Assembly: GCA_020744425.1 (NCBI GenBank)
Contig: JAGMUV010000030.1
Span: forward strand, 310,001 to 374,000
Direction: 5' to 3'
Source: Dactylonectria macrodidyma
Taxonomy: Eukaryota > Ascomycota > Sordariomycetes > Hypocreales > Nectriaceae
Length of the DNA: 64,000 bases
Positions within the stretch are counted from its first letter, which is position 1. Every line of letters begins with the position of its first letter. The notes beneath the pieces are model-generated. The model worked only from the letters and a program-made list of their open reading frames with translations, did not search any database and was not told where the DNA came from. Positions 41,210 to 51,264 of this stretch are shown one piece after another. The position numbers and the translations under genes were made by a program.

Positions 41210-44200
41210 TTATCCCTTCCAAAACTCTTCCCAAGCCCTCGGCCATTTCTCCGTCTCTAAGCGTCCCAACCACTCCCGAAACTCTTCTGGCTCTTCGTAC
41301 TTCATTTCAATCTTGCCATCTTTAATTCCCATCCATCCCTCCACCGGTCCGCGAATAAATTCATGCCCGGTACCACAATACGCTCGCCATTTTTCCCCGC
41401 CGGAATTGCCACTGTTGGAGACGCGTTTCAGATAGCACGTCTCACACCAATCACAGTTCACACAAACGACACAGTGATACATTGCCGTCTGATTCCAGCT
41501 CGTGATATCGCCAGGATTATCGAGGCAATAGCCACCGCAGCGGATGCCGCGGTGGCCGGTGGTGTCAAACTGGTCGTTGTCATCGAACTCGATCATAGCG
41601 TGGATCCAGGACTTCTTCCGTCGCACTGTGGGCACTTTGTCGAGATGTTTAAGATTGGCATCGGTAGCATGGTCGTCTTCATCTTCGTCTTTGTCTTGCG
41701 CTTCGTCATCATCGTCAGTGTCCTCCCGCTCTCCATCGCTGCCATACGTTAAATCACCTCCCTCATAGTTGCGATTTAACCTCGCCATGAGATCCAGGTT
41801 CTTCATCACTAGCTCCATGTCTAGATGATAGAACTGTGCGCTCAGTGCAATCGCCGCTTCGCGCTGCAGGCCCGGGAGACAAGCGAGCACATTGCATAGC
41901 TCACGCAAGGTATCTAAATCGTTCCAAGGGTTCTCGTCGTTGAGGCTTGCCACGCAATTGTTGAATGCCTCCGTCAACGTTTCTTCGAACTTGTCCAGTG
42001 GCCCGAAGCGACGGTACATTCGCGCGAGGATCGTGGCTTCAGGCCTCTTCAGATAATTCGACTCTGTGTCGCCCATGAGATGGGCGTTTCCGAGTTTCCG
42101 AGTCGCGAGGCCTTCGATTTCGGAAAGTGAGGCGCGCATTTGTGCGGAGCTCGTCGCTTGGAGAAATTCTTCGTAGATGATTTCGGCGAGCTCGCGGCGC
42201 GCGAGGTAAGGAATTTCCTCGGAGACGGCGTCTGTGGCCGGATCGATGCAATTGTCTGCGTCCAGGATCTCATACAGCAAGCTCTTGGCCTTGGCCATAT
42301 CGCCCATGCTGCGGCGACAGCCAAGCGCATACTGGTACCGTGTTGGTGACGCCCACTCCAAGGGTGCAAGTTCCTGGACCAAGAGTTCGTACGTCGTCAT
42401 CATGACCTGCTCCTGTCCCGTCTGCTTGGCCGCTTTCTGGTACCACCAGTTCACCTCATCCCAGTCCTCAGAAGTCACGGCGAGTCGTATCGGACCCCAT
42501 GTCACAATGCCGGCGAGGATATCCTCGTGTCGGCCGAGCTTGTCAAGAGTGCGAAGCAGCATGCTGAAATCTCGGGCCGTCTTTCCCCGATCTCCAGAGT
42601 ACACTGTCATGGCATCCTCCAACGACTTGACGGCGGCTTCGAGCATGTTGTGATTGGCCTCGTAGGTAGCCCGTACAATAAGCGCGGTGTGAAGCAGATC
42701 ATCATACTTTTTGTCCAGGCCGGAGCGGTCGAGTGCGAGTGCCTTGCATACCCCATCATAAGCATCTTCGTCTTCATCTGTAAAGTCGTGGAGGCATTTG
42801 GCCCTCGTAATAAGCGTGGCAAATTTGTCGATATCGGTTTCACAAATTTCCAGGCTCTCGTTGAAGGAATCTAGAGCGTCAACTGGCCAGTCAGAAAGGA
42901 GCGCCAAGCCAATGGCTCTGTGGCCAGACGGCCCGACTTCGACGTCTTGGAAAGCAGGAACTAGTTGCGCGATTTGTTCGTAAGCATTTGGTTCTTCCTC
43001 TTCGGAAGTGTCGTCATCATCATTTTCCTTGTAGAACCAGTACCCTGGGTCTTCTTGGCCTTCTTCCTCAGGCGGAGGATGACCTACTTCAATCTCGCGC
43101 TGCTAGAAGTGTAAGTTGATATTCAGTGTTGTGAGCCTAGAGACATACGGTAGCAAAAGCTTTCCATGCGAGTTTGAAAGCCCGCGAAGCGGTGTCTTCG
43201 TGTATTTCGGTAAACCAGTGAATTACATGGTTGCGCGCAAGGGGCTGTAAAACTTCGGCTGGATTTTCAGCCGCTCTCTGCGCCCAAAGCCTCACCTCTT
43301 CCGACAACAGATTTTGCGAGCATTCAAGGGCCTTTTGTGCCCAGAGTTTGATATAGTAAGGCAGTCCTCCACAGAAGTCATCGTAGCAGGTTCCTGCATC
43401 ATGCTGTAACAGTTTCTGGATACAGTTAATTTGGTCAGACCGCCAATTCCCACCGTCTACACGTTCTAACTTACCTTCACAACATCATTTTTGTTTGAAC
43501 AAATATGACTGAAGCATTCGACTACTCGGATGACAACCTCATCTGGGGCAGAAATTGTATAATCCTTGTCAGACGTGGCAATATCGATAATGTCTTTGAA
43601 ATGAGCCATCCAGTAATTCGCCGCGTACTTCTGGAGTGTTCGCCTTGAATCAGCGTTCTCCAGTGCTCCCGGTTCTTCAGGGCTGCAGAGCACCTCTGTG
43701 CAAGTGGTGAAGATATCGACATGGGAAAGGAGAGGTGACGTCTGCAGAGTGTTATTGGGGACCTCCCCTGAGCGCATGTATTCATGAAGTGTGTTCTCCT
43801 GGAAATGAACGAGAAGTGAGCTATCCGGTTGGAACTTGTCGCGATACTTAACCTTGTCAGCTCCGTTGTCGGTCGAGCCCTCTATGTTCGAGTCCTTCTT
43901 CACGACTTCTTTTTTTTGCTTCTTTTGTATGCGCTCCTCCCAGATGAGAGTGCTGGACATATCCAAGATACTGGATATCGAGGTCAGTTCAAATCAGGAG
44001 AATGAATTCTCGAAATCCAGTCTCATACCTTGAACATCTTCCTGCTATTTCCGCCTCGAGATCAATCAACTTTCCGAGCTTCAACTTTAGTAAGCTGTAC
44101 ACCTCCTCGAGGGTGAGTGGGCGCTCTGCCAAAGCTATCCACGCGAATATGAGCTTCAGCGACGGCAGTTCTTGCTCTTTCAAGTTCTCGGAGCACGTAG

Positions 44201-46080
44201 CTAGCACATTGTCGTAGAAGCTAGGCAGGTCTTCTGGAAGTTCGTCGAGAGCTCTCATGGCTGGACGCTCAAGGCCCTTGGAATCAAGGTATTGCAAAAT
44301 CCTGTCGGTGTATTGAAGCCCTGACTACGGTCAGCCATTCGTCCTTTGAGTTTTCTTGGAATCGGCACTCGCCATATTTCCCGTCTGTCATCACTTTGGC
44401 AACTTCTGCCTTCACATGGTCACTAAATCTGGACAATCGAGGAAGCGACTCGAATCTAGAGTCAAGCAACCTCTGCATCCCACCCCGGGCAGTACTTGGA
44501 TCGATAGAAATAGTAGCAAGATGTTTGTTGACACGATACTTGCGCCATATATACAATAGCTCGGAGTCGTTGCCGGTGAAAACAACCTTGATCTTCCGCT
44601 TGTAGTCGACGGCCAATTCCATGAAAACAAGGAGATCGTCGGCCTGGTCGTGATTTGCTTGTTCAAGGCTATCAATGACGAGGAAGAGTTGGTCGTTCGA
44701 CTCCTCTTGGTACCATTGGTCGATTGTCCAACGCCAGATGTTGAAAAGGGTCCACGTCGCGCAACACATGTCGTTCACTCCGCTCGCAAGGGTCTCGCGG
44801 AGCTTGTGGTTTTGGGTGACGATTTGCAGACCGATTGATCTGAGAGCGGACTTGACGGACCTGAAAGGTTCGTTTGCTTCCTGGAAGAAGTAATATGCGA
44901 CTGAGGCCTGAGGGTCGTTGTTCGTCTTGGCTCGGAGTGATTCGATGATTGAGTAGGCCAGATGAGTCTTGCCCAATCCTGGTTCGCCGGTAATCCAGAG
45001 AAAGTTTGTCTCACCATCCTGCCATTCTTGGTACTCCTTGTGTTCATAGAGCCAAGAGTCTGTGCCGGGTACGAATGAGCGACGCAGCTCTTTGAATTTG
45101 GCCAAGGGACTTGGAGGTGTCCCGAAAAACTGCTTTGCGATATTCAACGCCACTGATTTCCCAGTTACGGCGTCTGTCGCGGACTGTGCAGCCTCCTCAG
45201 CGTTCGTACCCTGATCCAGCTGACTTCTCAGCTCTCTGATGCTGCGTTGAATGCTAGCCAGTGAGGCGCTCTGTCGCTGGGAATTCATTTCCTGGAGGTC
45301 GAATCCAGCCTCAATCCGTTGGCTTTGGTCTTTAAAGTAGACAACCATTTCCTCATGGACGAAGTCGATGTTCTCGCCGAGACTTCCCATCAGTGTCTTA
45401 ATTTCCTGGGTGTTTCTCACAGCCATCAAGCCGTTTGCGCGACTCAGACGAGAGATGGCAGTGGTAACATCGCCGTAAGCTGCGCTGAGTTTGGCGTCGC
45501 CGCCTCCTCCGACGAGGTTATGCAAGAATCTTAACGGCCTTCCTTCCCACATATACCTGGTCTGAATGGCAAAGACGATCATGAGGGAGGTTAATGCATC
45601 TGTGACACATTCCGCATAACAGTCGCAGTCGGGAAAATTGTCCTCGATAATCTGGAGCGTCTTTAAGAAGGATCCAGCTTCTCCGATAAGGCTCAGCAAC
45701 TGGTCATAGTCCTTGGACTGAGCCTGGCATGCTTTGACGGCATATGTTGCGACGGTCCAAATCGCGCTGGTGGGAGGAAAGGAGGCAGCAGCAGAAGAAG
45801 CGACCTGGTCGCCGATTCTCTGGGCGTAGTCAAGGTTCTTGCCGATGAAGTGGCGTGCCTTGTCCCAGTTTCCACCGTCGTTTCGCCATTTCTCAAACGA
45901 CTTTTTGGACGTGTCGACGGAACCCACGACATCGGCCAAGCTTGTGACGAGATGACTACCGTCGAGGCTGAGTTTGAGGCCTTTTTTTCCCACAGCATCG
46001 TTGTAGCCCTGGAACGCATCTTTCCACAGTAAAGCTAGCTCCGTTGAAGCTTTTCCGACAGATTTCACATCGACAACCAT
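41210..46080 (-). CDS. Goodbye-NACHT-TPR-like NLR with C-terminal zinc-finger-like motif
   Basis: Large fungal NLR of roughly 1,550 aa. Exons: 46080 to about 44340, about 44320-44029, 43970-43475, 43415-43149 and 43102-41210. The last three introns (58, 59 and 46 bp) have clear donors, branch points and acceptors and close in phase. The first junction near 44330 is not resolved (CTGAC then CAG at 44321 is the likely acceptor), so a frameshift there is possible. Residues about 10-170 resemble the Goodbye/SesB-type N-terminal helical domain (WDKARHFIGKNLDYAQRIG, FPPTSAIWTVATYAVKAC). NACHT has Walker A ITGEPGLGKTH (363-373) and Walker B LFLVIDSLEQ (465-474). A long helical TPR-like region follows, then an acidic linker and a Cys-rich ZZ-like motif (CGGYCL, YHCVVCVNCDWCETCYLKR). 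ATG 46080 is used because the extension upstream starts with GTG. Confidence 0.82.
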
Positions 46081-47040
46081 TGTGGAAATGTAGCGCTCAC
46101 TAGGACCAGAAGTGAAGACCGCTGGAGAGACGCCTGGCTGATGGCCAAGATATACCGGTAGTTGGTTCACTGGCCATTGTGGCTGATGGTGCTAGCTTGT
46201 CGATGATCCGAGCAAGGCTGCAGACAGAATGTTGCCATGGCTGGCTGGGTGAAACTAGCTTGGATTAGCGGACCTATAACCGGGTAGTAGCGTGAGCATC
46301 GCCACTTCCATGCTAGGAATTGGTAAAAGCCATCTTTAGTGAAGTCAATGTCTGATTTGGTGTCTCTTATACTTGAATCGAAGTAGACAGCTTTATGGTC
46401 GATGACTGTTTTCTCTGGAGTAGATCTTATATGTAGAGTGCCTATTGCTACTATTAAAAACCTATTTGGATTTTCAACATTATTTTATCAATCATTTCGT
46501 CCCTAATTTCTCTCTTGTTTAGCATGGTGGCCCAGTGTAGTGGTACCTTAAAGGAGTGTGGTGGGGTATTCGGAATGAGCCGCTCTTGGTGTGACATCCT
46601 AGATCAAAGTCACAGGTCTGCTGCCCCCTCCACCAATAGCCTAGATCAGTCCATTTTAGTAGGGCTGAGAAGCGGGCATTGGTCTTGGTTGAAAATCACG
46701 TCGTTGGATGGTTTTAAATACCCGCATGTGATTGATGACCTGAAGAAAATGAGGGCATGTGATAGTGGGCGGTCTACATTGCCGCTTATCTGACGCCTTG
46801 CATCGTTCGTCTAATATTTGATGTTGCGATTGGGCTCCGATCGCAGACTTCTAACATCATCACTTGTAGGAAGTAAAATGTTTATGCAAATTTCAGAGGA
46901 CAGCTTACGTTATGAAATGCGCCAGTGGTGGCTTTGCGTGTTTCTTTGATGCTACCTCTTGTGACGCGTAATGATGACTGCATGCGATCATCACAAAGTT
47001 TCCTGAGAGTTGTATTTTCGTCATCAGTACACTTTACCAA
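46081..47040. other. Intergenic, no gene recognised
   Basis: Promoter side of the Goodbye-NACHT gene, then unassigned sequence. A 92-codon plus frame (46515-46793) has no family motif. Confidence 0.4.
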
Positions 47041-47403
47041 ATCAGTCGCATCATAGGCATCTGCGATTGGAAGGATACCACCATTGGTCCGTTTGGGACG
47101 TCGCTCGGGGTCCTTGAGACCCTACTCGGGATCCGGACGAGGGAGGACGGCTGGCGGTACCATGTCAACCAGGGGGAGCTCCGGGACCTGTTCTGGAAGG
47201 CATTTTATTCCGCTATGGGTCCAGTTTCTCCAGAGCAGATGGACCGCATTGAAGATGCGAGATTAGTTGGCATGTTCCTGCATAATGGTTTTGTGTATGT
47301 GAATGCTGAGGACCAGATTCCCATTAGTGAGGGTAGCTTTAACTTGAAGTACCTCGAGGCAGTCTCCATTGCAAAATGTATGGAAAGCTGCACCAAAAAT
47401 TGA
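47041..47403 (+). pseudogene. APH-like phosphotransferase relic (C-terminal part)
   Basis: The plus frame reads the C-terminal third of a fungal aminoglycoside-phosphotransferase-like (protein-kinase fold) protein. RIIGICDWKDTTIGPFG corresponds to the DxD-type metal-binding segment after the catalytic loop; ETLLGIRTREDGWRYH, LRDLFWKAFYSAMG and IEDARLVGMFLHNGF follow. Nothing upstream encodes the N-lobe or the catalytic HxD loop, so it is a fragment. Its 3' end overlaps the 3' end of a methyltransferase relic on the other strand, giving a tail-to-tail pair of broken genes. Substrates of fungal members are mostly unknown. Confidence 0.68.
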
Positions 47404-47690
47404 GCGTGGAATTTACGAGCATGCAGTTCCTGATGGACCTTGGCCAGCATCACGAGAACGTCTTCCGTCGACATGCCCAGAACCCCACAAAATATCTTCA
47501 GAGAGAACGCCTCCAGGCCATCCAAGAGTTGAGCAATATTACACATGCCGATATCCTTCATCTATGGATCTTTGGGCCATGATCCTAGCGGCAGCCGGAA
47601 TTTTCGGTGGACAATGTTCGTGAAGCCGGTATCTTTGGCCCAACTTGTCAGTACGCTTCCAGCCACTGACTCCTTTGATGATGGCTGGGT
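47395..47690 (-). pseudogene. LaeA-like/UMTA methyltransferase relic (C-terminal part)
   Basis: The minus strand reads SVLTSWAKDTGFTNIVHRKF and LPLGSWPKDP, then a TAG stop at 47562-47564, then in the same frame MKDIGMCNIAQLLDGLEAFS, GVLGMSTEDVLVMLAKVHQE and LHARKFHAQF. This is the characteristic C-terminus of the large fungal family of LaeA-like S-adenosylmethionine-dependent methyltransferases (the part after the SAM-binding fold). The SAM-binding motifs are absent upstream, where gypsy sequence begins at about 47.77 kb on the other strand. It is a truncated and nonsense-mutated gene. Confidence 0.7.
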
Positions 47691-47771
47691 CTCTTTTCTC
47701 GATAGTGTGGTCGAGACTTTGGAGCCAGGTTCGATCGATTACAGGGCGGCCGCAGCCAGAGTCACCGCATC

Positions 47772-49625
47772 TTGATCACTGAGAGACGAATTCGGTGTGG
47801 TGTTCTTGATGATTTCCTTATTCCTTTTGATATCTCTCGCCCTCGCAAGCAGGTCACCCGACGCGTCAACGCCCTCAGAGCCACTGTGATACCTGCTGGG
47901 CAGACCCTAGCTGTTGCAGCTACCTGGAAGGAGCTCCCTAACTTTTGCCTTCTACGCTTCTCTCCCCTCAGCAATGCACGCTATGGTTGACCATGAAGCC
48001 CTGCCAGCCGTGTCAAGCACCTAAAGACACTGTTCAGCCTCTTCCAAGCTCAAAACCTTACTATCTCTCCGAAGAAGAGTTGGATCGGCTACCCTAGCGC
48101 TCAGCTACTCGGCTTCCGCGTTGATGCCCTTGGATTGAGTACGACAGAGGCACGGATGGCCGCCTTCGCACAACTTGAGTTCCCTTACCAGCTCGCAGGC
48201 CTTGAGCAATATATTGGCGCCACTGGCTACATTAGGCACCTTATCCCTTATTATGCTCAGCTCATCGAGCCGCTGCAGAAACGGAAGGTTGCCCTGCTTG
48301 CAGAAGGTCGCAATGAAGGCAAGGTTGTCGACGGGAATCCTAACCGTCGCAAGGCCTACACCCGCGCAACTCATTACGAGCCAATACATGATGAGAAGGT
48401 CGCCTTTGCCGCCCTACAGAAGGAGATATCCTCTGGCCGAATGCTGTGCCACCTCGATCCAGACAAGCAGCTCTTCTTGCAAGTCGACGGCAGCCTTGAG
48501 AGAGGTTTTGGAGCCGTCCTTTTCCACCTTCGCGATGACTATGTCTGGGAACCAGGCACACACATCCCAGCTGTAGCCGTACGCCCTATCTGCTTCCTTA
48601 GCCGGGTGCTCACAGCAGCCGAGAGTCGTTACGGCCCTACGGAACTCGAAATCGCATGCCTTGTGTGGGCTGTGAAGAGGCTGCACACATCCCTTCAGTC
48701 TTCGAAGCTGCCTACTGTTGTGCTGACAGACCATTCCGCTACGAAGCAGGTTGTTGAGAAAACCTCCCTCGAGACCTCGAGCACTGACCGAGCGAACCGA
48801 CGACTCGTTGTTGCCTCTATCTACCTCTCTGAATACGATCTCAAGATCTTCCACCTGCCCGGCAAGAAGAACTTCATCCCTGACGCCCTGAGCCGCTTGT
48901 CGGCCCCTGAGACCGACGTCAACCCTCATCGCCTACGGCCTGATTATACGGCCCTTGATGATGTGCTGATGGTCTCTGAGGCCCTAATGGCAGACGATGT
49001 GAAGACTCGATTTCAGCAGGGCTATGTGACAGATACGAAATTCTCGAAGGTCATTGCAATGATCTTGGGCAAGGACCTTGCAGCCGCGGCCCAGCTGACC
49101 GACGAGGACGCCGTGAACGCCTTCAAGCCCGGGGTGCCTTTTGCCCTCCGAGATGGACTCCTTTACCATCAGGGCATAGACGGATACACCCGACTGTGTG
49201 TCCCACACGCCCTCAGGCAGGAGATTCTTGAGATGGCTCACGATAACCGGCATCACTTTGGGATTGAAAGGATGACAAGAGAGCTATCTAACCTGTGTAT
49301 CCACAACCTCACACGTGCTATCAAGAAGCATATTCACAACTGTCAGACCTGCTGCCTAGGGCAGACTGATAGAAAGCAACGAATTGGCAACTATCAACCT
49401 ATCCGACCCCCAATGCAACCAATGCATACAATAGCTATCGATTTTATCGTCAGCTTGCCGCCAGTTTCTTCAATTGACTCCCCGTGGGCTCTGGAGGGCT
49501 TCCCCATCTTTGATACCCTCCTCACTGTCACCTGCGCTGCTAGCAAGCGATGCCTTCTTATCCCCGGCTATTCAACCTACTCAGCAGCCAACTGGGCAAC
49601 GATCTTAGCCCGGCAGCTGATGCTA
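47772..49625 (+). mobile_element. Ty3/gypsy retrotransposon pol fragment
   Basis: This is the remnant of a Ty3/gypsy Pol polyprotein. At 47772-47990 one frame reads a protease/linker-like segment (RRVNALRATVIPAGQTLAVA). After a frame change, from about 48008, another reads the end of the reverse transcriptase (NLTISPKKSWIGYPSAQLLGF, thumb region), RNase H (LFLQVDGSLERGFGAVLFH, TELEIACLVWAVKRLH, VVLTDHSATK), the integrase zinc domain (HHFGIERMTRELSNLC to HNCQTC) and the start of the integrase core (HTIAIDFIVSLPPV). The catalytic palm of reverse transcriptase, most of the protease and the rest of the integrase are missing, and no LTRs are visible on either side. It cannot transpose by itself. 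Confidence 0.85.
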
Positions 49626-49919
49626 TCCGCAAATAACAAGTCAAATATCATTCTTACCCTTCAAGCCTACCGAAATAACCCAAAACTAAGTCTCCGACGC
49701 GCCGCAAGGATCTATAAAGCCCATTATAGTACTCTTCTTAACCGACATAATGGCAGACCCTTCCGAGTCGATATTATCCCTAAATCACGTAAACTATCTG
49801 ATCTAGAGGAACAGACTCTTATTGAGTATATTCTCGACCTAGATTCACGAGGATTTCCCCCGCGACTTCGTGATGTGGAAGAAATGGCTAACCAACTGCT
49901 ACTTTCTATGGTGCGATAG
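48156..49919 (+). CDS. Chimeric open frame: gypsy RNase H-integrase fused to pogo DNA-binding N-terminus
   Basis: One uninterrupted frame of 587 codons from ATG 48156 joins two unrelated transposon proteins. The first ~488 codons are gypsy RT-thumb, RNase H and partial integrase, ending around WATILARQL. From ATG 49620 the frame continues as the N-terminus of a different pogo-like transposase: NKSNIILTLQAYRNNPKLSL (Psq-type helix-turn-helix) and LSDLEEQTLIEYILDLDSRG with VEEMANQLL (CENP-B domain). The pogo start codon is itself in frame with the gypsy sequence, so the insertion or deletion joined them without a stop. The pogo part ends after about 97 codons, before any catalytic residue. Whether it is expressed is unknown; an accidental fusion is the default reading. 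Confidence 0.75.
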   Translation: MAAFAQLEFPYQLAGLEQYIGATGYIRHLIPYYAQLIEPLQKRKVALLAEGRNEGKVVDGNPNRRKAYTRATHYEPIHDEKVAFAALQKEISSGRMLCHLDPDKQLFLQVDGSLERGFGAVLFHLRDDYVWEPGTHIPAVAVRPICFLSRVLTAAESRYGPTELEIACLVWAVKRLHTSLQSSKLPTVVLTDHSATKQVVEKTSLETSSTDRANRRLVVASIYLSEYDLKIFHLPGKKNFIPDALSRLSAPETDVNPHRLRPDYTALDDVLMVSEALMADDVKTRFQQGYVTDTKFSKVIAMILGKDLAAAAQLTDEDAVNAFKPGVPFALRDGLLYHQGIDGYTRLCVPHALRQEILEMAHDNRHHFGIERMTRELSNLCIHNLTRAIKKHIHNCQTCCLGQTDRKQRIGNYQPIRPPMQPMHTIAIDFIVSLPPVSSIDSPWALEGFPIFDTLLTVTCAASKRCLLIPGYSTYSAANWATILARQLMLSANNKSNIILTLQAYRNNPKLSLRRAARIYKAHYSTLLNRHNGRPFRVDIIPKSRKLSDLEEQTLIEYILDLDSRGFPPRLRDVEEMANQLLLSMVR

Positions 49920-50091
49920 AGAATGTTGTGATGAAATAGTGGTCATAGATATTCCCGTGGGTGCAGAGTGAGAGTCTTTTCATTCAACTCTATTGGCGTA
50001 TTCCCCGACCCCAACCCCTCTCATGGACCATTACTTGTTCTTCTTCTTGGGCCAGGCACAGAACTCGTCTTTCCGCACTCAAATTCGTGTT

Positions 50092-50717
50092 CTAAGGCAA
50101 CTGCCTAAGCTTCCTCAAGAACCAGAGCTCATGAACGAGCAACATTGAGCCCATGACTGTAACGCAAACTCCAACAATGCAAACAGTGACAATCGCCGTG
50201 ACTGACCAATGCCCGTTTTGTGCCGTATAAATATTGACCAAACTGAGGACCAAAGCTATCACAGAGTTGAATACACTGGGCCTTTTGAACATTAGTGAAA
50301 GTGCATGAGAGATGGATAGTCTGCTTACAAAAAGACCCGATCAACAAGCCAGATATAGTTATCCCTCAGATTCCACCATACCCAACAGATCCCAGCGCCT
50401 CCGAGGAGGCTAGAAAGAACGCCGATGCAGAGGAGGGGAATATTGTCAACAGCATGCTGGACCGCTCTCCCTGCTGCTGAATCCGCGAGGGCTGAAGTAT
50501 GACCCAACGATGTAAATGTTCCCGGAAAGAAAACAAACCCAGCCAGAAAAAGCCAGTTTGATACCGCAGCAATAAGGTTATAAGTATTGGGCACCTCGTG
50601 GGATTGTATAATCATGGTGTTGTAACGGGAGAGGGATGCAATGCGCGGCAAGCCGTCGGCTTGGTCTGACAAGTTGACCCCATCTTCCTTCTGCTGTTTC
50701 TGCTTCCTGGAGGACAT
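50092..50717 (-). CDS. Four-TM membrane protein of unknown function
   Basis: Predicted fungal membrane protein of 192 aa. Exons are 50717-50329 and 50281-50092, with a 47-bp intron (GTAAGC donor, CACTAAT branch, AAAG acceptor); phases close. The N-terminal 35 residues are hydrophilic (KQKQQKEDG). Four hydrophobic segments follow: NLIAAVSNWLFLAGFVFFPG, IPLLCIGVLSSLLGGAGICW, NSVIALVLSLVNIYTA and SVTAIVTVCIVGVCVTVMGS. I do not know a function. The sequence has the feel of a conserved small family in filamentous ascomycetes. ATG 50717 was chosen because the upstream extension starts with TTG. It lies between the gypsy fragment and the recombinase gene. Confidence 0.7.
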
Positions 50718-51264
50718 TATGCTTGGGATGGGAGAGGTGATGGATGCCTTTGGCAATTGATCATCAACTGGGTACAAGTAAGTATATATCTCATCGTAGC
50801 AAAACTAAACTCTGGGCTAGATGCAAATCCCGCTTATTAAAAATCCACCAAACCACTAGTCTGACTTGATTTGGTTTAATCTTCACCATCGTGAGCTTAT
50901 TTTAAACCGGAGACTAAATTTAATCGAGTGTACCCCTGTAGATAATGCGAGCCCAGTTGGGGAGGGGTAAGTTTAAGGGCTTCCCAATACGGTTTCAGAG
51001 GACCGTTTTTAACGTAGTCACGTGGGTCAACGGTATGGAAACGGAAGTGATGCTGCCAACAAGCGATCGTTCAATTAGATCACAGGCACCGCATGAAACT
51101 TCCACGGAGGCAGAGTCAATGTGGTGTGCACGATCTCGATGCCATAGGAGAAGGGAGCCAAGAACGGAAGAGTGCTGTCAGAACTTGTGATAAATTTACT
51201 CTATTTTCTAAGTCGTGGCAGCAAATGGAACCATCGCCCAAATTGCATCTCTAAAGTTGGTAGT
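50718..51264. other. Intergenic, no gene recognised
   Basis: About 550 bp with the upstream region of the four-TM gene and the 3' side of the recombinase gene. No gene, repeat or RNA is seen. Confidence 0.4.
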
